DNA of 64,000 nucleotides from Kribbella pittospori (GTDB taxonomy: Bacteria > Actinomycetota > Actinomycetes > Propionibacteriales > Kribbellaceae), in assembly GCF_004331465.1 (NCBI RefSeq), contig NZ_SJKB01000010.1:124001-188000 (forward strand), given 5' to 3'. The position numbers were made by a program, and so were the translations under genes. Below the pieces are notes generated by a model. That model worked only from the letters and a program-made list of their open reading frames with translations. It was not told where the DNA came from and did no database searches. Below, piece after piece: positions 35,175 through 43,632 of the stretch. Each line of letters begins with the position of its first letter. Positions within the stretch are counted from its first letter, which is position 1.

Positions 35175-36214
35175 GCGAATTCCTCGACTACATCGCCGGC
35201 GCCGATCTGATCACCGAGAAGGCCGTCGTGCTCATGCAGGACAGAGCAGTGATCGGCCTGTCGACCTGGCTCCTCGACGCTGCGCTGGCAGCCGAGAAAG
35301 CCAACCGCGAACTGCAGTTCGTCACCCCGCCCACCTCTAGAGTGACGCACGCGGTCCGGACCCAACTCCTCGTCGGCGGCTCGCGGTGGGTGGTCCAAGC
35401 GGACAGTCCGTACGACGGTCTGACCGGCGTACCGCTGACCTGGAACGGCGAGCTGTTCGTGCCGACCGGGGAGACGGGCCAGCCGCGGCCGAGTCAGCAC
35501 TGGCTGGCGCCGCCGGACGAGATCCATGCGAATCTGCAGATCGTCGCGCGAGTCCGGCACGCCGCGGTCGAGTCCGCGGTCGTTGGCGGCGCCACGGAGT
35601 TCTTGTTCCGCGAATTGGCCGGCGGACCGCCGGCAGGTTGGGGGACCGAGGAACCGGTCAGTCAGCTCTGGGACATCCGGGAGCTCACCCAGTTCTGCCG
35701 CCGCTGGGCGCCGCGCAGCACCCTGCTGACGGTGGCGGGTGAAGGCCCGGTCAGCGGCGTGATCGACATCGACGTTCGTCCGGCCGGATTGGAGGAGACG
35801 GCAACCATTGCCATCGGCTACCAAGGCATGGAGACGCCGTTGCCCGAGGCACTCTTCCCGGCGGTTCGTGAACTGGCGGAGCGATTCGACCTGGTCTCGA
35901 TGTTCATGCTGGGGATCGGCGGCTCCGCGGATGCTTGCCTGCTGCCACGATTCACCGGCGTCGCCGATCCGGTTGCACTCGTGATCGGTCAGGACGGCCG
36001 CGCCGCGATGGGACCAGAGGCAGCGAAGGCTGTCGAAGCCGGGGTGGCGACGTCGATCGGTCACGACACGGCGCTGTGGTTCCCGATCGGCACCGGGTAC
36101 TGCGCTCCCGACTGGGAGACGTTCTCCACGATCATGCGCCGGATCACGATCGCGACCGCACACCACTCCGGCAAGCCGTCCACCCAGAAGGTCGAGTTCA
36201 CGATGCCCAATTGA
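35171..36214 (+). CDS. DUF6177-like protein, toxin-locus partner
   Basis: A 347-residue soluble protein without signal peptide or membrane helix. It resembles, from memory, the DUF6177 family found beside actinobacterial type VII toxin genes (ALVIGQDGRAAM and LWFPIGTGY in the C-terminal half). No catalytic motif is visible. The ATG overlaps the stop of the small upstream gene. It may be an adaptor, chaperone or second immunity factor. Confidence in the gene is high; in the family moderate. Confidence 0.75.
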   Translation: MSEFLDYIAGADLITEKAVVLMQDRAVIGLSTWLLDAALAAEKANRELQFVTPPTSRVTHAVRTQLLVGGSRWVVQADSPYDGLTGVPLTWNGELFVPTGETGQPRPSQHWLAPPDEIHANLQIVARVRHAAVESAVVGGATEFLFRELAGGPPAGWGTEEPVSQLWDIRELTQFCRRWAPRSTLLTVAGEGPVSGVIDIDVRPAGLEETATIAIGYQGMETPLPEALFPAVRELAERFDLVSMFMLGIGGSADACLLPRFTGVADPVALVIGQDGRAAMGPEAAKAVEAGVATSIGHDTALWFPIGTGYCAPDWETFSTIMRRITIATAHHSGKPSTQKVEFTMPN

Positions 36215-36237
36215 ACGGCGTCTGCGATCGTCGGAGT

Positions 36238-37254
36238 ATGAGCGATCTCATGGACGTGTGGGCAGTCGACCGGCCCGCGCCGATCGATCAGGGTCCGTTG
36301 CAGCGAGTACGTCGTACCGTCCCCGTACCCGGACCGGGTGAGGTACTGATCCGGGTCGAGGTGTGCGGCATCTGCCGGACCGACCTGCATCTGTGTGAAG
36401 GCGACCTCGAGCCGCGCAGACCGGGAGTCGTGCCGGGCCACCAGGTCGTTGGTGCCGTGGTCGATCGCGGCACCGGAGCAGACCGGTTCGCCATCGGCGA
36501 CCGCGCTGGCATCGCGTGGCTGCGGCGTACGTGCGGATCGTGTGAGTTCTGCCGGTCGGGCTCGGAGAACCTCTGCCCGCGATCGTCGTACACAGGCTGG
36601 GACGCGGACGGCGGTTTCGCCGAGTACGCCGTCGTGCCGCAGGACTACGCGTACGCGCTGCCGACCGATCGCCCGGCGGTGGAGTTGGCCCCGTTCCTCT
36701 GTGCGGGGATCATCGGCTACCGCTCACTGCTGCGGGCGAACCTGCCGCCCGGTGGCCGCCTCGGGATCTACGGATTCGGGTCCAGCGCCCACCTCACCGC
36801 CCAACTCGCGATCGCGCAGGGTGCGGAGCTGTTCGTGATTACCCGGGGCGCGCAGAACAAGGAGCTCGCCCGAGAGCTGGGGGCCGCGTTCGCCGGCGAC
36901 ACCACCGACCGGCCGCCCGTCCCGCTGGACTCGGCCATCGTCTTCGCCCCGGCCGGTGACGTGGTGCCGTACGCCCTCGAAGCGCTCAAACCGGGAGGAA
37001 CCGTCGCGGTCGCCGGGATCCATCTGAGCGACGTACCAGTGCTGAACTACGAGCGCCATCTCTTCCACGAGCGCGATCTGCGCAGCGTCACGTCCAACAC
37101 CCGTCGCGATGGTGAGGAACTGTTCCGTCTGGTCTCGCGGCTGCCGGTCCGTGCGCACACCACCGAGGTCCCGTTCGACGCGGTCGACCGAGCGCTGTCC
37201 GACGTCGCGCACGGCCGTGCCGTGGGGTCGCTGGTCGCCGTCCTGCCCGGTTGA
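36238..37254 (+). CDS. Zinc-dependent alcohol dehydrogenase (medium-chain)
   Basis: A 338-residue medium-chain dehydrogenase. Catalytic zinc ligands appear in EVCGICRTDLHLCEGDL and GHQVVG. The structural zinc cluster is RRTCGSCEFCRSGSENLC. The cofactor fold is GIYGFGSSAHLTAQLA. The architecture is that of zinc-binding AdhP/YahK-like enzymes acting on alcohols or aldehydes. It begins 23 bases after the toxin-locus gene but is probably unrelated. A second in-frame ATG (36250) is possible. Confidence 0.92.
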   Translation: MSDLMDVWAVDRPAPIDQGPLQRVRRTVPVPGPGEVLIRVEVCGICRTDLHLCEGDLEPRRPGVVPGHQVVGAVVDRGTGADRFAIGDRAGIAWLRRTCGSCEFCRSGSENLCPRSSYTGWDADGGFAEYAVVPQDYAYALPTDRPAVELAPFLCAGIIGYRSLLRANLPPGGRLGIYGFGSSAHLTAQLAIAQGAELFVITRGAQNKELARELGAAFAGDTTDRPPVPLDSAIVFAPAGDVVPYALEALKPGGTVAVAGIHLSDVPVLNYERHLFHERDLRSVTSNTRRDGEELFRLVSRLPVRAHTTEVPFDAVDRALSDVAHGRAVGSLVAVLPG

Positions 37255-37341
37255 ACCGGACCGGCCTGTTGAGCGTTAGAACTAAGTGAAGATTGATCCG
37301 GGGGCGGGGTCCGGACTTCAGGGAGGACGGCTAGCTGCGTT

Positions 37342-37357
37342 AGATTTGATCAAATCT
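37342..37357 (+). promoter_or_regulatory. Perfect AT-rich 16-bp palindrome
   Basis: AGATTTGATCAAATCT stands out in GC-rich DNA, 112 bases before the small membrane gene. It is flanked by GGGTCCGG (37307-37314) and CCGGACCC (37360-37367), which can pair around it. Likely a repressor site. Confidence 0.55.
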
Positions 37358-37385
37358 TACCGGACCCAGGGAGTGTGAGCGCCGT

Positions 37386-37460
37386 ATGCGGGATCTGACC
37401 AGGCAGGCGTGGTCGGACCGTACGGCTGTTCCCTGCACACCGCGAGACGGGCAGTGCTGA
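37386..37460 (+). CDS. Possible 24-codon upstream ORF
   Basis: ATG 37386 opens 24 codons ending in TGA within GTGCTGA, overlapping the GTG of the membrane-protein gene. It has the same codon count and overlap design as at 16339-16413. The peptide (start M-R-D-L-T-R) is not similar to that one. Confidence 0.3.
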   Translation: MRDLTRQAWSDRTAVPCTPRDGQC

Positions 37461-37720
37461 GCAAGGTACTCGGCGCGGTAGGTGTGGTCCTGCTGATCGC
37501 CGGGGTCGTGTTCGCCGTCCGTCCGGTCCACGTCGACGACTTCAACTGCGGTTCGGTCTTCCAGCCGGGCAACGGGGTCACGCCGATGCAGTGCGATGCG
37601 CGGCTGAAGTCTCGCAGCGACCTGGTCATCGGCTTCGGCTCCGGCGGCATCGCCGTCCTGCTGGCCGGCTTCGCGGTCGCGGCGGTCCGCGACCGCCGCG
37701 ACCGCGTCATCTCCTCCTGA
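37454..37720 (+). CDS. Small two-helix membrane protein with paired extracytoplasmic Cys (paralog 2)
   Basis: An 88-residue paralog of the protein at 16410-16685. Helix 1 is VLGAVGVVLLIAGVVFAV and helix 2 lies near residues 58-76. The loop NCGSVFQPGNGVTPMQCD keeps both Cys, F-Q-P and G-V-T-P-M. GTG 37454 is chosen by alignment with the paralog (V-L-S-K-V-L versus L-N-K-I-L); an in-frame GTG at 37409 would add 15 residues. Function unknown; a possible operator palindrome lies upstream. Confidence 0.72.
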   Translation: MLSKVLGAVGVVLLIAGVVFAVRPVHVDDFNCGSVFQPGNGVTPMQCDARLKSRSDLVIGFGSGGIAVLLAGFAVAAVRDRRDRVISS

Positions 37721-37736
37721 CCCTCCTGTCGCGGCG

Positions 37737-39122
37737 TCAGCCGCGGACGATCGTGCCCAGGACGTCGTTGAACGCCTCGGTCGAGGACGGGTGGGTGTAG
37801 ATCGACTCGCGCAGTTCGGTCGCGGTGATCCGGTGCCGCATCGCCAGCGCGACGGTGTTGATCAACTCCTGCGCGTCGACGCTGAGCAGCGCCGCCCCGA
37901 GGATCTCGTCGGACGCCGCGTCGATGACGAACTTCATCACCCCGCGCGTCTCCTCGACGATGTACGCGCGCGGCATCGCCACGATGTCGGCCACCCGCTG
38001 CATCCCGATCCTGACCTGATGACCGGCCGCACGGGCCGCCTTCTCGGTCAGCCCGACGGTCGCCAGCGGCGGGGACATGAACAACGTCTGCGGTACGGCG
38101 ATCCGGTCGGCAGTGGATCGTTTCCCGGAGCCGAGGAGCTGGTCGAGCACGATCCGGCTGTCGTCGAGCGAGATATAGGTGAACTGCGGTCCACCGTTGA
38201 CATCGCCCAGCGCGAAGATGTGCGACTGGCTGGTCCGAAGGTGCTCGTCGACCTCGATCGCACCACCGTCCGTCGTCTTCACACCGGCGTTCTCGAGCCG
38301 TAGTTCGGCGGTCGCCGGCGTACGGCCGGTCGCGGCCAGAATCGCGTCCACCGGGAGGCTGTGCTCGCGGCCGTCCTTGCGGTAGACGACCGTGTCCTCA
38401 CCGCGGATCTCCAGCACCTCGGCCCCGGTCACCACCTCCACGCCGTCCCCGGCCAGAATCTCCGATGCGGCGGCCGCGATGTCGTCGTCCTCCCGGCCCA
38501 GGATCTGCGGCGACGCCTCGAACACGGTCACCGCGGTCCCGAATCGCCGGTAGATCGACGCGAACTCGATGCCCAGGTAGCCACCGCCGATCACGGCCAG
38601 CCGGCCGGGCAGGTGGGAGGTGTGGATCAGGTCCACGTTCGTCACCGTCCGCGGGCTCTCGCGCAGACCTGGGATACCCGGAATGACCGGCTCCGAGCCG
38701 GTGTTCACCAGGATCGTCTCGCCGACCACCCGGACCTCGCCGGATCCGTTGCTGACAGCAACAGTGTGCGCGTCGACGAAGTGGGCCGTGCCGGTCAGGA
38801 CCGTGATCGTCTCGGCGCCGTTGAGCGCGTCGTAGTTGCCGGCCCGGAACGTGGAGGTGAGCGCCTGCACCTCGCCGATCGCGTGCTCGAACCATTCCTG
38901 CGGTGAGTCGTCCGGACGGCGCCGGCCGGAGTGGTGCACCAGCGCCTTGGTCGGAACGCAGCCGACGTTCGGGCACGTCCCGCCGTACATCTGGTCCGAG
39001 CGTTCGATCAGGATCACCCGGCGGCCGGCCCGTCCGAGCGTGGCGGCGGCGACCTTGCCACCCTTGCCGAACCCGATCACGACGACGTCGGCCCGCAATG
39101 TGTTCTCCGCAGCAGCAGTCAT
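37737..39122 (-). CDS. rclA: RclA-like pyridine nucleotide-disulfide oxidoreductase
   Basis: A 461-residue flavoprotein. FAD fold VVVIGFGKGGKVAAATLGRA; redox pair C50 and C55 in GGTCPNVGCVPTK; NAD fold AVIGGGYLGIEFASIYRRFG; QFTYISLDDSRIV and GKRSTADR, which closely follow Escherichia coli RclA, the copper reductase of reactive-chlorine defence; C-terminal IYTHPSSTEAFNDVL. ATG 39122 begins the family core. The divergent gene encodes an RclR-like AraC regulator, as in enterobacteria, which strengthens the assignment. Expected role: protection against hypochlorous acid and copper. Confidence 0.9.
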   Translation of the reverse strand: MTAAAENTLRADVVVIGFGKGGKVAAATLGRAGRRVILIERSDQMYGGTCPNVGCVPTKALVHHSGRRRPDDSPQEWFEHAIGEVQALTSTFRAGNYDALNGAETITVLTGTAHFVDAHTVAVSNGSGEVRVVGETILVNTGSEPVIPGIPGLRESPRTVTNVDLIHTSHLPGRLAVIGGGYLGIEFASIYRRFGTAVTVFEASPQILGREDDDIAAAASEILAGDGVEVVTGAEVLEIRGEDTVVYRKDGREHSLPVDAILAATGRTPATAELRLENAGVKTTDGGAIEVDEHLRTSQSHIFALGDVNGGPQFTYISLDDSRIVLDQLLGSGKRSTADRIAVPQTLFMSPPLATVGLTEKAARAAGHQVRIGMQRVADIVAMPRAYIVEETRGVMKFVIDAASDEILGAALLSVDAQELINTVALAMRHRITATELRESIYTHPSSTEAFNDVLGTIVRG

Positions 39123-39124
39123 GG

Positions 39125-39149
39125 CTTGAGTCTGACGGGTAGCCTTGAG
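39125..39149 (+). promoter_or_regulatory. Direct repeat in rclA/rclR intergenic gap
   Basis: CTTGAG at 39125-39130 and 39144-39149 are in the same orientation 19 bases apart, each followed by a TCTGAC/ACAGAA-like tail. Tandem half-sites about two turns apart are usual for AraC-family proteins. Confidence 0.4.
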
Positions 39150-39192
39150 ACAGAACAGCCGATTCCAACTCACTTTTCTGCGCAGATGTCTC

Positions 39193-40098
39193 ATGGATGC
39201 CATCAGTTACGTGATCGGACTCGCCCGGATCCGGGCGAGCGTGGACAAGCGCTGCCTGCTCGCCGGGGCGACCGAGATGAAGGTCCCCGCGTACGGCGAC
39301 GCCGAGGCCGCGTTCCACTTCGTCCTGGACGGCGACTGCGTCCTGGAACTGCCGGACCGGCAGGTTCCGCTCCGCGGTGGTGACGCTGTGCTGCTCGCCG
39401 GCAGCCCGCCGCATCTGATCCGAACGGCGGGGCCGGGCCGGGTCCGCTCGTCGGTCGAGACTCCCGGGACCGCGTTCGACACGATCCGCAGTCCCTCGGG
39501 CCAGGCGGTGACGGACATCTTCTGCGGTCACTACTCAGTCGGGTCGGGTTCCGGCGTACTGCTGCTCCGGAGCCTGCCGGATCCGTTGGTCGTGTCGTTC
39601 GACGCCGCCGACGAGTCCGTCCGGACCCTCGCCGCACTGCTACGGGCTGAAGCGCTGGCCGAGGGCTCGGGTACGGCGGCCGTCGTCGACGCACTGTGTG
39701 CCGGGCTGCTCGCGATGATGCTGCGCCGCGGTGACCTGCCAGGTGTCGCGCCCTGGACGGCCGTCGCCGATCGGCGGATCGCCGGCACCATCGACGCCGT
39801 CCTCGACGACCCCGGCGCCGACTGGACGCTCGACCGCCTGGCCGCGACCGCCTCGATGTCCAGGGCAACTTTCGTCCGGCACTTCGGCAAGCACACGCGA
39901 ACGACGGTCGCGGCGTTCGTCACCAGTCTGCGGATGATGGTGGCCGCGGACCTGCTGGCCGACCCCGAGCTGACGGTCGCCGCCGTCGCCGCCCGGGTCG
40001 GCTACCACTCCGAGTCGGCCTTCAGCAAAGCCTTCCGGGAGGCCACCGATGTCACGCCCGGGCGCTACCGCCGTACTCAGATCGCACGGCAGGGTTGA
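39193..40098 (+). CDS. rclR: RclR-like AraC family redox regulator
   Basis: A 301-residue regulator with an N-terminal cupin sensor (VLELPDRQVPLRGGDAVLLA) and a C-terminal double AraC helix-turn-helix (WTLDRLAATASMSRATFVRH, VAARVGYHSESAFSKAF). Like E. coli RclR it begins M-D-A with a Cys at position 21 (VDKRCLL). A second Cys, C111 in IFCGHYS, aligns roughly with the enterobacterial second sensing Cys. It is divergent from rclA with a 70-base gap. Reactive chlorine should oxidise the Cys pair and activate rclA. Confidence 0.85.
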   Translation: MDAISYVIGLARIRASVDKRCLLAGATEMKVPAYGDAEAAFHFVLDGDCVLELPDRQVPLRGGDAVLLAGSPPHLIRTAGPGRVRSSVETPGTAFDTIRSPSGQAVTDIFCGHYSVGSGSGVLLLRSLPDPLVVSFDAADESVRTLAALLRAEALAEGSGTAAVVDALCAGLLAMMLRRGDLPGVAPWTAVADRRIAGTIDAVLDDPGADWTLDRLAATASMSRATFVRHFGKHTRTTVAAFVTSLRMMVAADLLADPELTVAAVAARVGYHSESAFSKAFREATDVTPGRYRRTQIARQG

Positions 40099-40116
40099 CC
40101 TTCACACTGTGTCAAG
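40095..40116 (+). promoter_or_regulatory. MerR-type operator overlapping -35
   Basis: TTGACC (40095-40100) is followed by CTTCACACTGTGTCAAG (40100-40116), a dyad with one mismatched pair. It lies 16 bases before the MerR gene start. Position and symmetry suit MerR autoregulation; the -10 box is not clear. Confidence 0.5.
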
Positions 40117-40131
40117 CCGGAAGGTGGGGAC

Positions 40132-40974
40132 ATGTTCACCATCGGAGACTTCGCGGCATTCGGGCAGGTATCGCCCCGGATGCTTCGGCACTACGACGCG
40201 ATCGGGCTGCTCCGGCCGGCCGTGGTCGATGCGGTCAGCGGGTATCGCTACTACTCGGCCGACCAGTTCAGCCGGCTGAACCGGATCATCGCGCTGAAGG
40301 ATCTCGGGTTCAGCCTGCAGCAGGTCCAGGAGATCGTCGACGCCAAGCTGAGCGCCGAGGAACTCCGCGGCATGCTGCGGCTGCGCCAGGCGCAGCTGGA
40401 GGCCGACCTGGCACGCGGTACGGCGCAACTCGTCAGTGTCGAGGCGAGGCTCCGCCTGATCGAGAAGGAAGGTCACATGCCTACCGACGACGTTGTCCTG
40501 AAACGTATCGCCCCGACCAGGGTCGCGGAGCTGTCCGCGATCTGCGCCAGCTACGACGGTGCGGACATCAGCCCGGTCCTCCAGCCGCTGTTCGTCCAGC
40601 TCTTCGAACGCCTCTGTGCCGCCGGTGTGACGCCGACCGGTGCAGCCGTCGCCTACTACGAGGACGCCGACGAGGAGCAGGTCCGGGCCCATGCCGCCGT
40701 ACCCATTGACACCGGCACAGACACCGGCACAGACTCCGGCTCCAGCCCCGACGTCGAGTTCCTCGAACTGCCCGAGCTGCCGCAGGCCGCCACCATCGTG
40801 CACAAGGGCGACATGATGGAGGCGGACCGCAGCATGCAGACGCTGGCCCGCTGGATCGAGGACAACGGCTACCGCAGCCTGGGCTACGCCCGCGAGGTGA
40901 CGCTGGAGTTCGACCCCGGCAACCCGGCGAACTGGGTGCACGAGTTCCAGATCCCGGTCACAAAGCAGAACTGA
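40132..40974 (+). CDS. MerR family regulator with GyrI-like ligand-binding domain
   Basis: A 280-residue regulator of the BmrR/TipA-like group. The MerR winged helix is FTIGDFAAFGQVSPRMLRHY and DAIGLLRPAVVDAVSGYRYY. A coiled-coil follows (about 75-118), then a GyrI-like effector domain (about 122-280) ending EFDPGNPANWVHEFQIPV. A T-G-T-D-T-G-T-D repeat interrupts that domain near residues 198-206. Such proteins bind hydrophobic drugs. No transporter is adjacent, so it may control distant genes plus itself. Its end overlaps abfA by 17 bases. Confidence 0.9.
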   Translation: MFTIGDFAAFGQVSPRMLRHYDAIGLLRPAVVDAVSGYRYYSADQFSRLNRIIALKDLGFSLQQVQEIVDAKLSAEELRGMLRLRQAQLEADLARGTAQLVSVEARLRLIEKEGHMPTDDVVLKRIAPTRVAELSAICASYDGADISPVLQPLFVQLFERLCAAGVTPTGAAVAYYEDADEEQVRAHAAVPIDTGTDTGTDSGSSPDVEFLELPELPQAATIVHKGDMMEADRSMQTLARWIEDNGYRSLGYAREVTLEFDPGNPANWVHEFQIPVTKQN

Positions 40975-42484
40975 CCGTCGCGAACGAGTGTGGCGGCAGG
41001 GTGACCCGCAGGCCGCGGGGGTCGGATTCCAAGCCGGTCAGCGAGACCGGCGAGACTGCCTGCGGGTCACTCGGCGTGTTGTGGTCCTGCGGCTTCGATG
41101 CTGTGAGCAACCGTCCGGCCGGGTTCCGCAGCTCACCACCCCGCAGATCCAGTACGACGTCCAGCGGCGCAACAGGATCCAGGTTGCTGACCGAGATCAG
41201 CGCCTGCCCGTCCTTGACGCTCGCCGACACCGACACCAGCTCCATCGTCTTCCCGTCCAGCTTGTACGGCGCCGGCCGCTCGACCACATGGACCGGGACC
41301 GACACCGCATCCTGGTGACCCTTGTTCATCTCGAACACGTGGTACGTCGGGGTGCGGACCAGACCACCGTCCTCGTCGGTGAGCAGCATCGCCTGCAAGA
41401 CATTCACGGTCTGCGCGATGTTTGCCATCGTCAACCGATCGGCGTGCCGGTGGAACACGTCGAAGTGCAGGCTTGCGACCAGCGCATCGCGCATCGCGTT
41501 CTGCTGGTACAGGAATCCGGGATTCGTGCCCGGCTCGACGTCCCACCAAGTGCCCCACTCGTCCAGCACGAGGCCGATCGCCCGGTCCGGGTCGTAGGCA
41601 TCCATCACGGCCTTGTGCCCGCGGATGACCCGCTCGATGTCCTGGGCCTTGATGATCGTGCGGTAGTAGTCCTCGACATCGAAGTCGGTCGCGCTGCCCT
41701 TGCTGTCCCAGGTCCCGGCCACCGTGTAGTAGTGGATCGAGACGGCCTGGAAGATGTTTCGCGGCGTGCGACCACAGCCGAGGCAGCTCACCGCCTTCAT
41801 CAGGGCCTCGGTCCAGGCCAGGTCGTCGTTCGAGGCACCCGCGGCGATGCGGTAGAGCTTGTTGTCGCCATGGTCGCGGCAGAACGTGGCGTAGCGGCGG
41901 GCGAGATCGGCGTACGCCTCGGCGCGCTGGTTGCCGCCGCATCCCCAGGCCTCGTTGCCGATACCCCAGAACGGCACCTTCCACGGCTCGTCGCGGCCGT
42001 TGGCCTTGCGCTGCCGGACCATCGGGCTGTCGCCGTCGCGAGTGAGGTACTCGACCCACTCACTCATCTCCTGGACGGTCCCGCTGCCGACGTTGCCGTT
42101 CACGTAGGCATCGGCACCGAGCAGTTCGCACAGCGCCATGAACTCGTGGGTGCCGAAGTGGTTGCTCTCTTCAACATTTCCCCAGTGCGTGTTGATCATC
42201 GACGGCCGGTCCGCCTTCGGCCCGATGCCGTCCTTCCAGTGGTACTCGTCCGCGAAGCAGCCGCCCGGCCAGCGCAGGTTGGGGATGTCCAGCGCTCGCA
42301 GCGCCTCGACCACGTCCAGCCGGATGCCGCCCTCGTTCGGCAGGTCCGAGTCCTCGCCGACGTAGAAACCGCCGTAGATACAGCGGCCGAGATGCTCCGC
42401 GAAGTGCCCGTACAGATGCCGGCTGATGGCCGGACCGGGTACGTCGAGATCGATCACGACGCGCGCTGCTGATGCAGTCGACAT
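40958..42484 (-). CDS. abfA: Alpha-L-arabinofuranosidase, GH51
   Basis: A 508-residue intracellular enzyme, full length for bacterial GH51. It begins ISRHLYGHFAEHLGRCIYGG. Acid/base E178 is in GIGNEAWGCGG and nucleophile E309 in LDEWGTWW; the C-terminal beta-sandwich ends VTLPPHSFATV. No signal peptide, so it cleaves arabinose from imported arabino-oligosaccharides. It is divergent from a LacI regulator 33 bases away, its probable controller. It may complement the glycan importer at 5.7-13.9 kb. Confidence 0.95.
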   Translation of the reverse strand: MSTASAARVVIDLDVPGPAISRHLYGHFAEHLGRCIYGGFYVGEDSDLPNEGGIRLDVVEALRALDIPNLRWPGGCFADEYHWKDGIGPKADRPSMINTHWGNVEESNHFGTHEFMALCELLGADAYVNGNVGSGTVQEMSEWVEYLTRDGDSPMVRQRKANGRDEPWKVPFWGIGNEAWGCGGNQRAEAYADLARRYATFCRDHGDNKLYRIAAGASNDDLAWTEALMKAVSCLGCGRTPRNIFQAVSIHYYTVAGTWDSKGSATDFDVEDYYRTIIKAQDIERVIRGHKAVMDAYDPDRAIGLVLDEWGTWWDVEPGTNPGFLYQQNAMRDALVASLHFDVFHRHADRLTMANIAQTVNVLQAMLLTDEDGGLVRTPTYHVFEMNKGHQDAVSVPVHVVERPAPYKLDGKTMELVSVSASVKDGQALISVSNLDPVAPLDVVLDLRGGELRNPAGRLLTASKPQDHNTPSDPQAVSPVSLTGLESDPRGLRVTLPPHSFATVSSAL

Positions 42485-42517
42485 GACTCAGCTCCTTGGT
42501 CTCTTACAGTTGTCGCC

Positions 42518-43546
42518 ATGAAGAAGGCATCCACCGTGGTGACGATGGCCGACGTGGCGCGGTCCGCGGGGGTGTCCACGATGACGGTCTCGAACGTGAT
42601 CAACGGCCGGCCGCGGGTCGGTGCCGCGACCCGGGAGCGGGTCCTGGCCGCGATCAACGAGCTCGGCTACCAGGTCAATCTGGCCGCGAGGCACCTGCGC
42701 GCCGGCCGCACCGGCGTGGTCGGACTCGCGGTTCCGGAGCTTGAGCGCCCGTACTTCGGTCAGCTGGCGAGCCGGCTCGCGGATCGCTTCGAGGCGCAGG
42801 GTCTGCGGATCGTGATGGAGCGGACCGGCGCCAGCCGCGAGGGCGAGATGGACGCGGTCGCGTTCTCCCGGCTCCGGATGTACGACGGCCTGATCCTCAG
42901 CGTGGTCGACATCGACCCGGCCGAGCTGGCCCAGATCCGCACCGATGCGCCCGTGGTGATGATCGGTGAGCGGGCGCTGCCGTCGGGGTTCGACCACGTG
43001 ATGATGGACAACGTCGACGGCGCCCGGCAGGCGACCGCGCACCTGCTCGCCACCGGCGCCCGCCGCATCGCGATGCTTGGTGGCGACCCCACCGGTTCCG
43101 CGAACATGCCGGCTCTGCGTGCTGAGGGCTACGCGCTCGCGCACACCCAGGCCGGCGTACCGATGGAGCCGGACCTGGCCGTCCGGTGCAGGTTCCGCCT
43201 CCAGGACGGGTACGACGAGGTCCGGCGACTGATCGAGCGGGGGATCGGCTTCGATGCCGTGTTCGCGCTGACCGATCTCGTCGCGATCGGCGCGTTGCGC
43301 GCGCTGGCCGATGCCGGACTGCGCGTGCCGGACGACGTCCAGGTGGTCGGCTTCGATGACATCGACGAAGCGCCGTACCTGGTCCCGTCGTTGTCCACCG
43401 TCAACCCGGGGCACGAGGAGATGGCCGACGCGATCACCGCACTGCTGCTCGCCCAGCTCAACGGCGGAGGTCCGACCCGCGACCCGCAGGAGTTGATCGT
43501 GCCGGCGCACCTGATCCGGCGCGGCACCACCAAACCCGTCGACTAG
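42518..43546 (+). CDS. LacI family transcriptional regulator
   Basis: A 342-residue repressor: N-terminal LacI helix-turn-helix TMADVARSAGVSTMTVSNVI with hinge, then a periplasmic-binding-protein-like sugar domain (GVVGLAVPELERPYFGQLAS, and VQVVGFDDIDEAPYLVPSL). It probably binds an arabinose-type ligand and controls the divergent abfA. The shared gap is only 33 bases, so one site must serve both promoters. A hairpin terminator follows. Confidence 0.93.
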   Translation: MKKASTVVTMADVARSAGVSTMTVSNVINGRPRVGAATRERVLAAINELGYQVNLAARHLRAGRTGVVGLAVPELERPYFGQLASRLADRFEAQGLRIVMERTGASREGEMDAVAFSRLRMYDGLILSVVDIDPAELAQIRTDAPVVMIGERALPSGFDHVMMDNVDGARQATAHLLATGARRIAMLGGDPTGSANMPALRAEGYALAHTQAGVPMEPDLAVRCRFRLQDGYDEVRRLIERGIGFDAVFALTDLVAIGALRALADAGLRVPDDVQVVGFDDIDEAPYLVPSLSTVNPGHEEMADAITALLLAQLNGGGPTRDPQELIVPAHLIRRGTTKPVD

Positions 43547-43556
43547 CAGCACGTGG

Positions 43557-43578
43557 ACCTCCTGTCGCTACAGGAGGT
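43557..43578 (+). terminator. Hairpin between convergent LacI and aldo/keto reductase genes
   Basis: ACCTCCTGT and ACAGGAGGT form a perfect 9-bp stem with loop CGCT, followed by AT-rich ATATCGATAAAT. Confidence 0.75.
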
Positions 43579-43595
43579 ATATCGATAAATGGCGT

Positions 43596-43624
43596 GCTGG
43601 GCAAGACGTGTCGTCCTGCCCAGC
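43596..43624 (-). terminator. Second hairpin, terminator of aldo/keto reductase gene
   Basis: GCTGGGCA and TGCCCAGC form an 8-bp stem with a 13-base loop, nine bases beyond the stop of the minus-strand gene. Read on the minus strand it is followed by ATTTATCGATAT. Confidence 0.65.
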
Positions 43625-43632
43625 GGGTCAGC

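Noticed and set aside
33755..36166. 803-codon minus-strand open frame antisense to the toxin end and its partner genes
   Set aside because: No recognisable domain; the plus strand has the Tox-PL-like motifs, proper starts and overlaps.
36238..37254. Alcohol dehydrogenase as part of the toxin locus
   Set aside because: It is close by, but encodes an ordinary zinc dehydrogenase with no known toxin link and its own start context.
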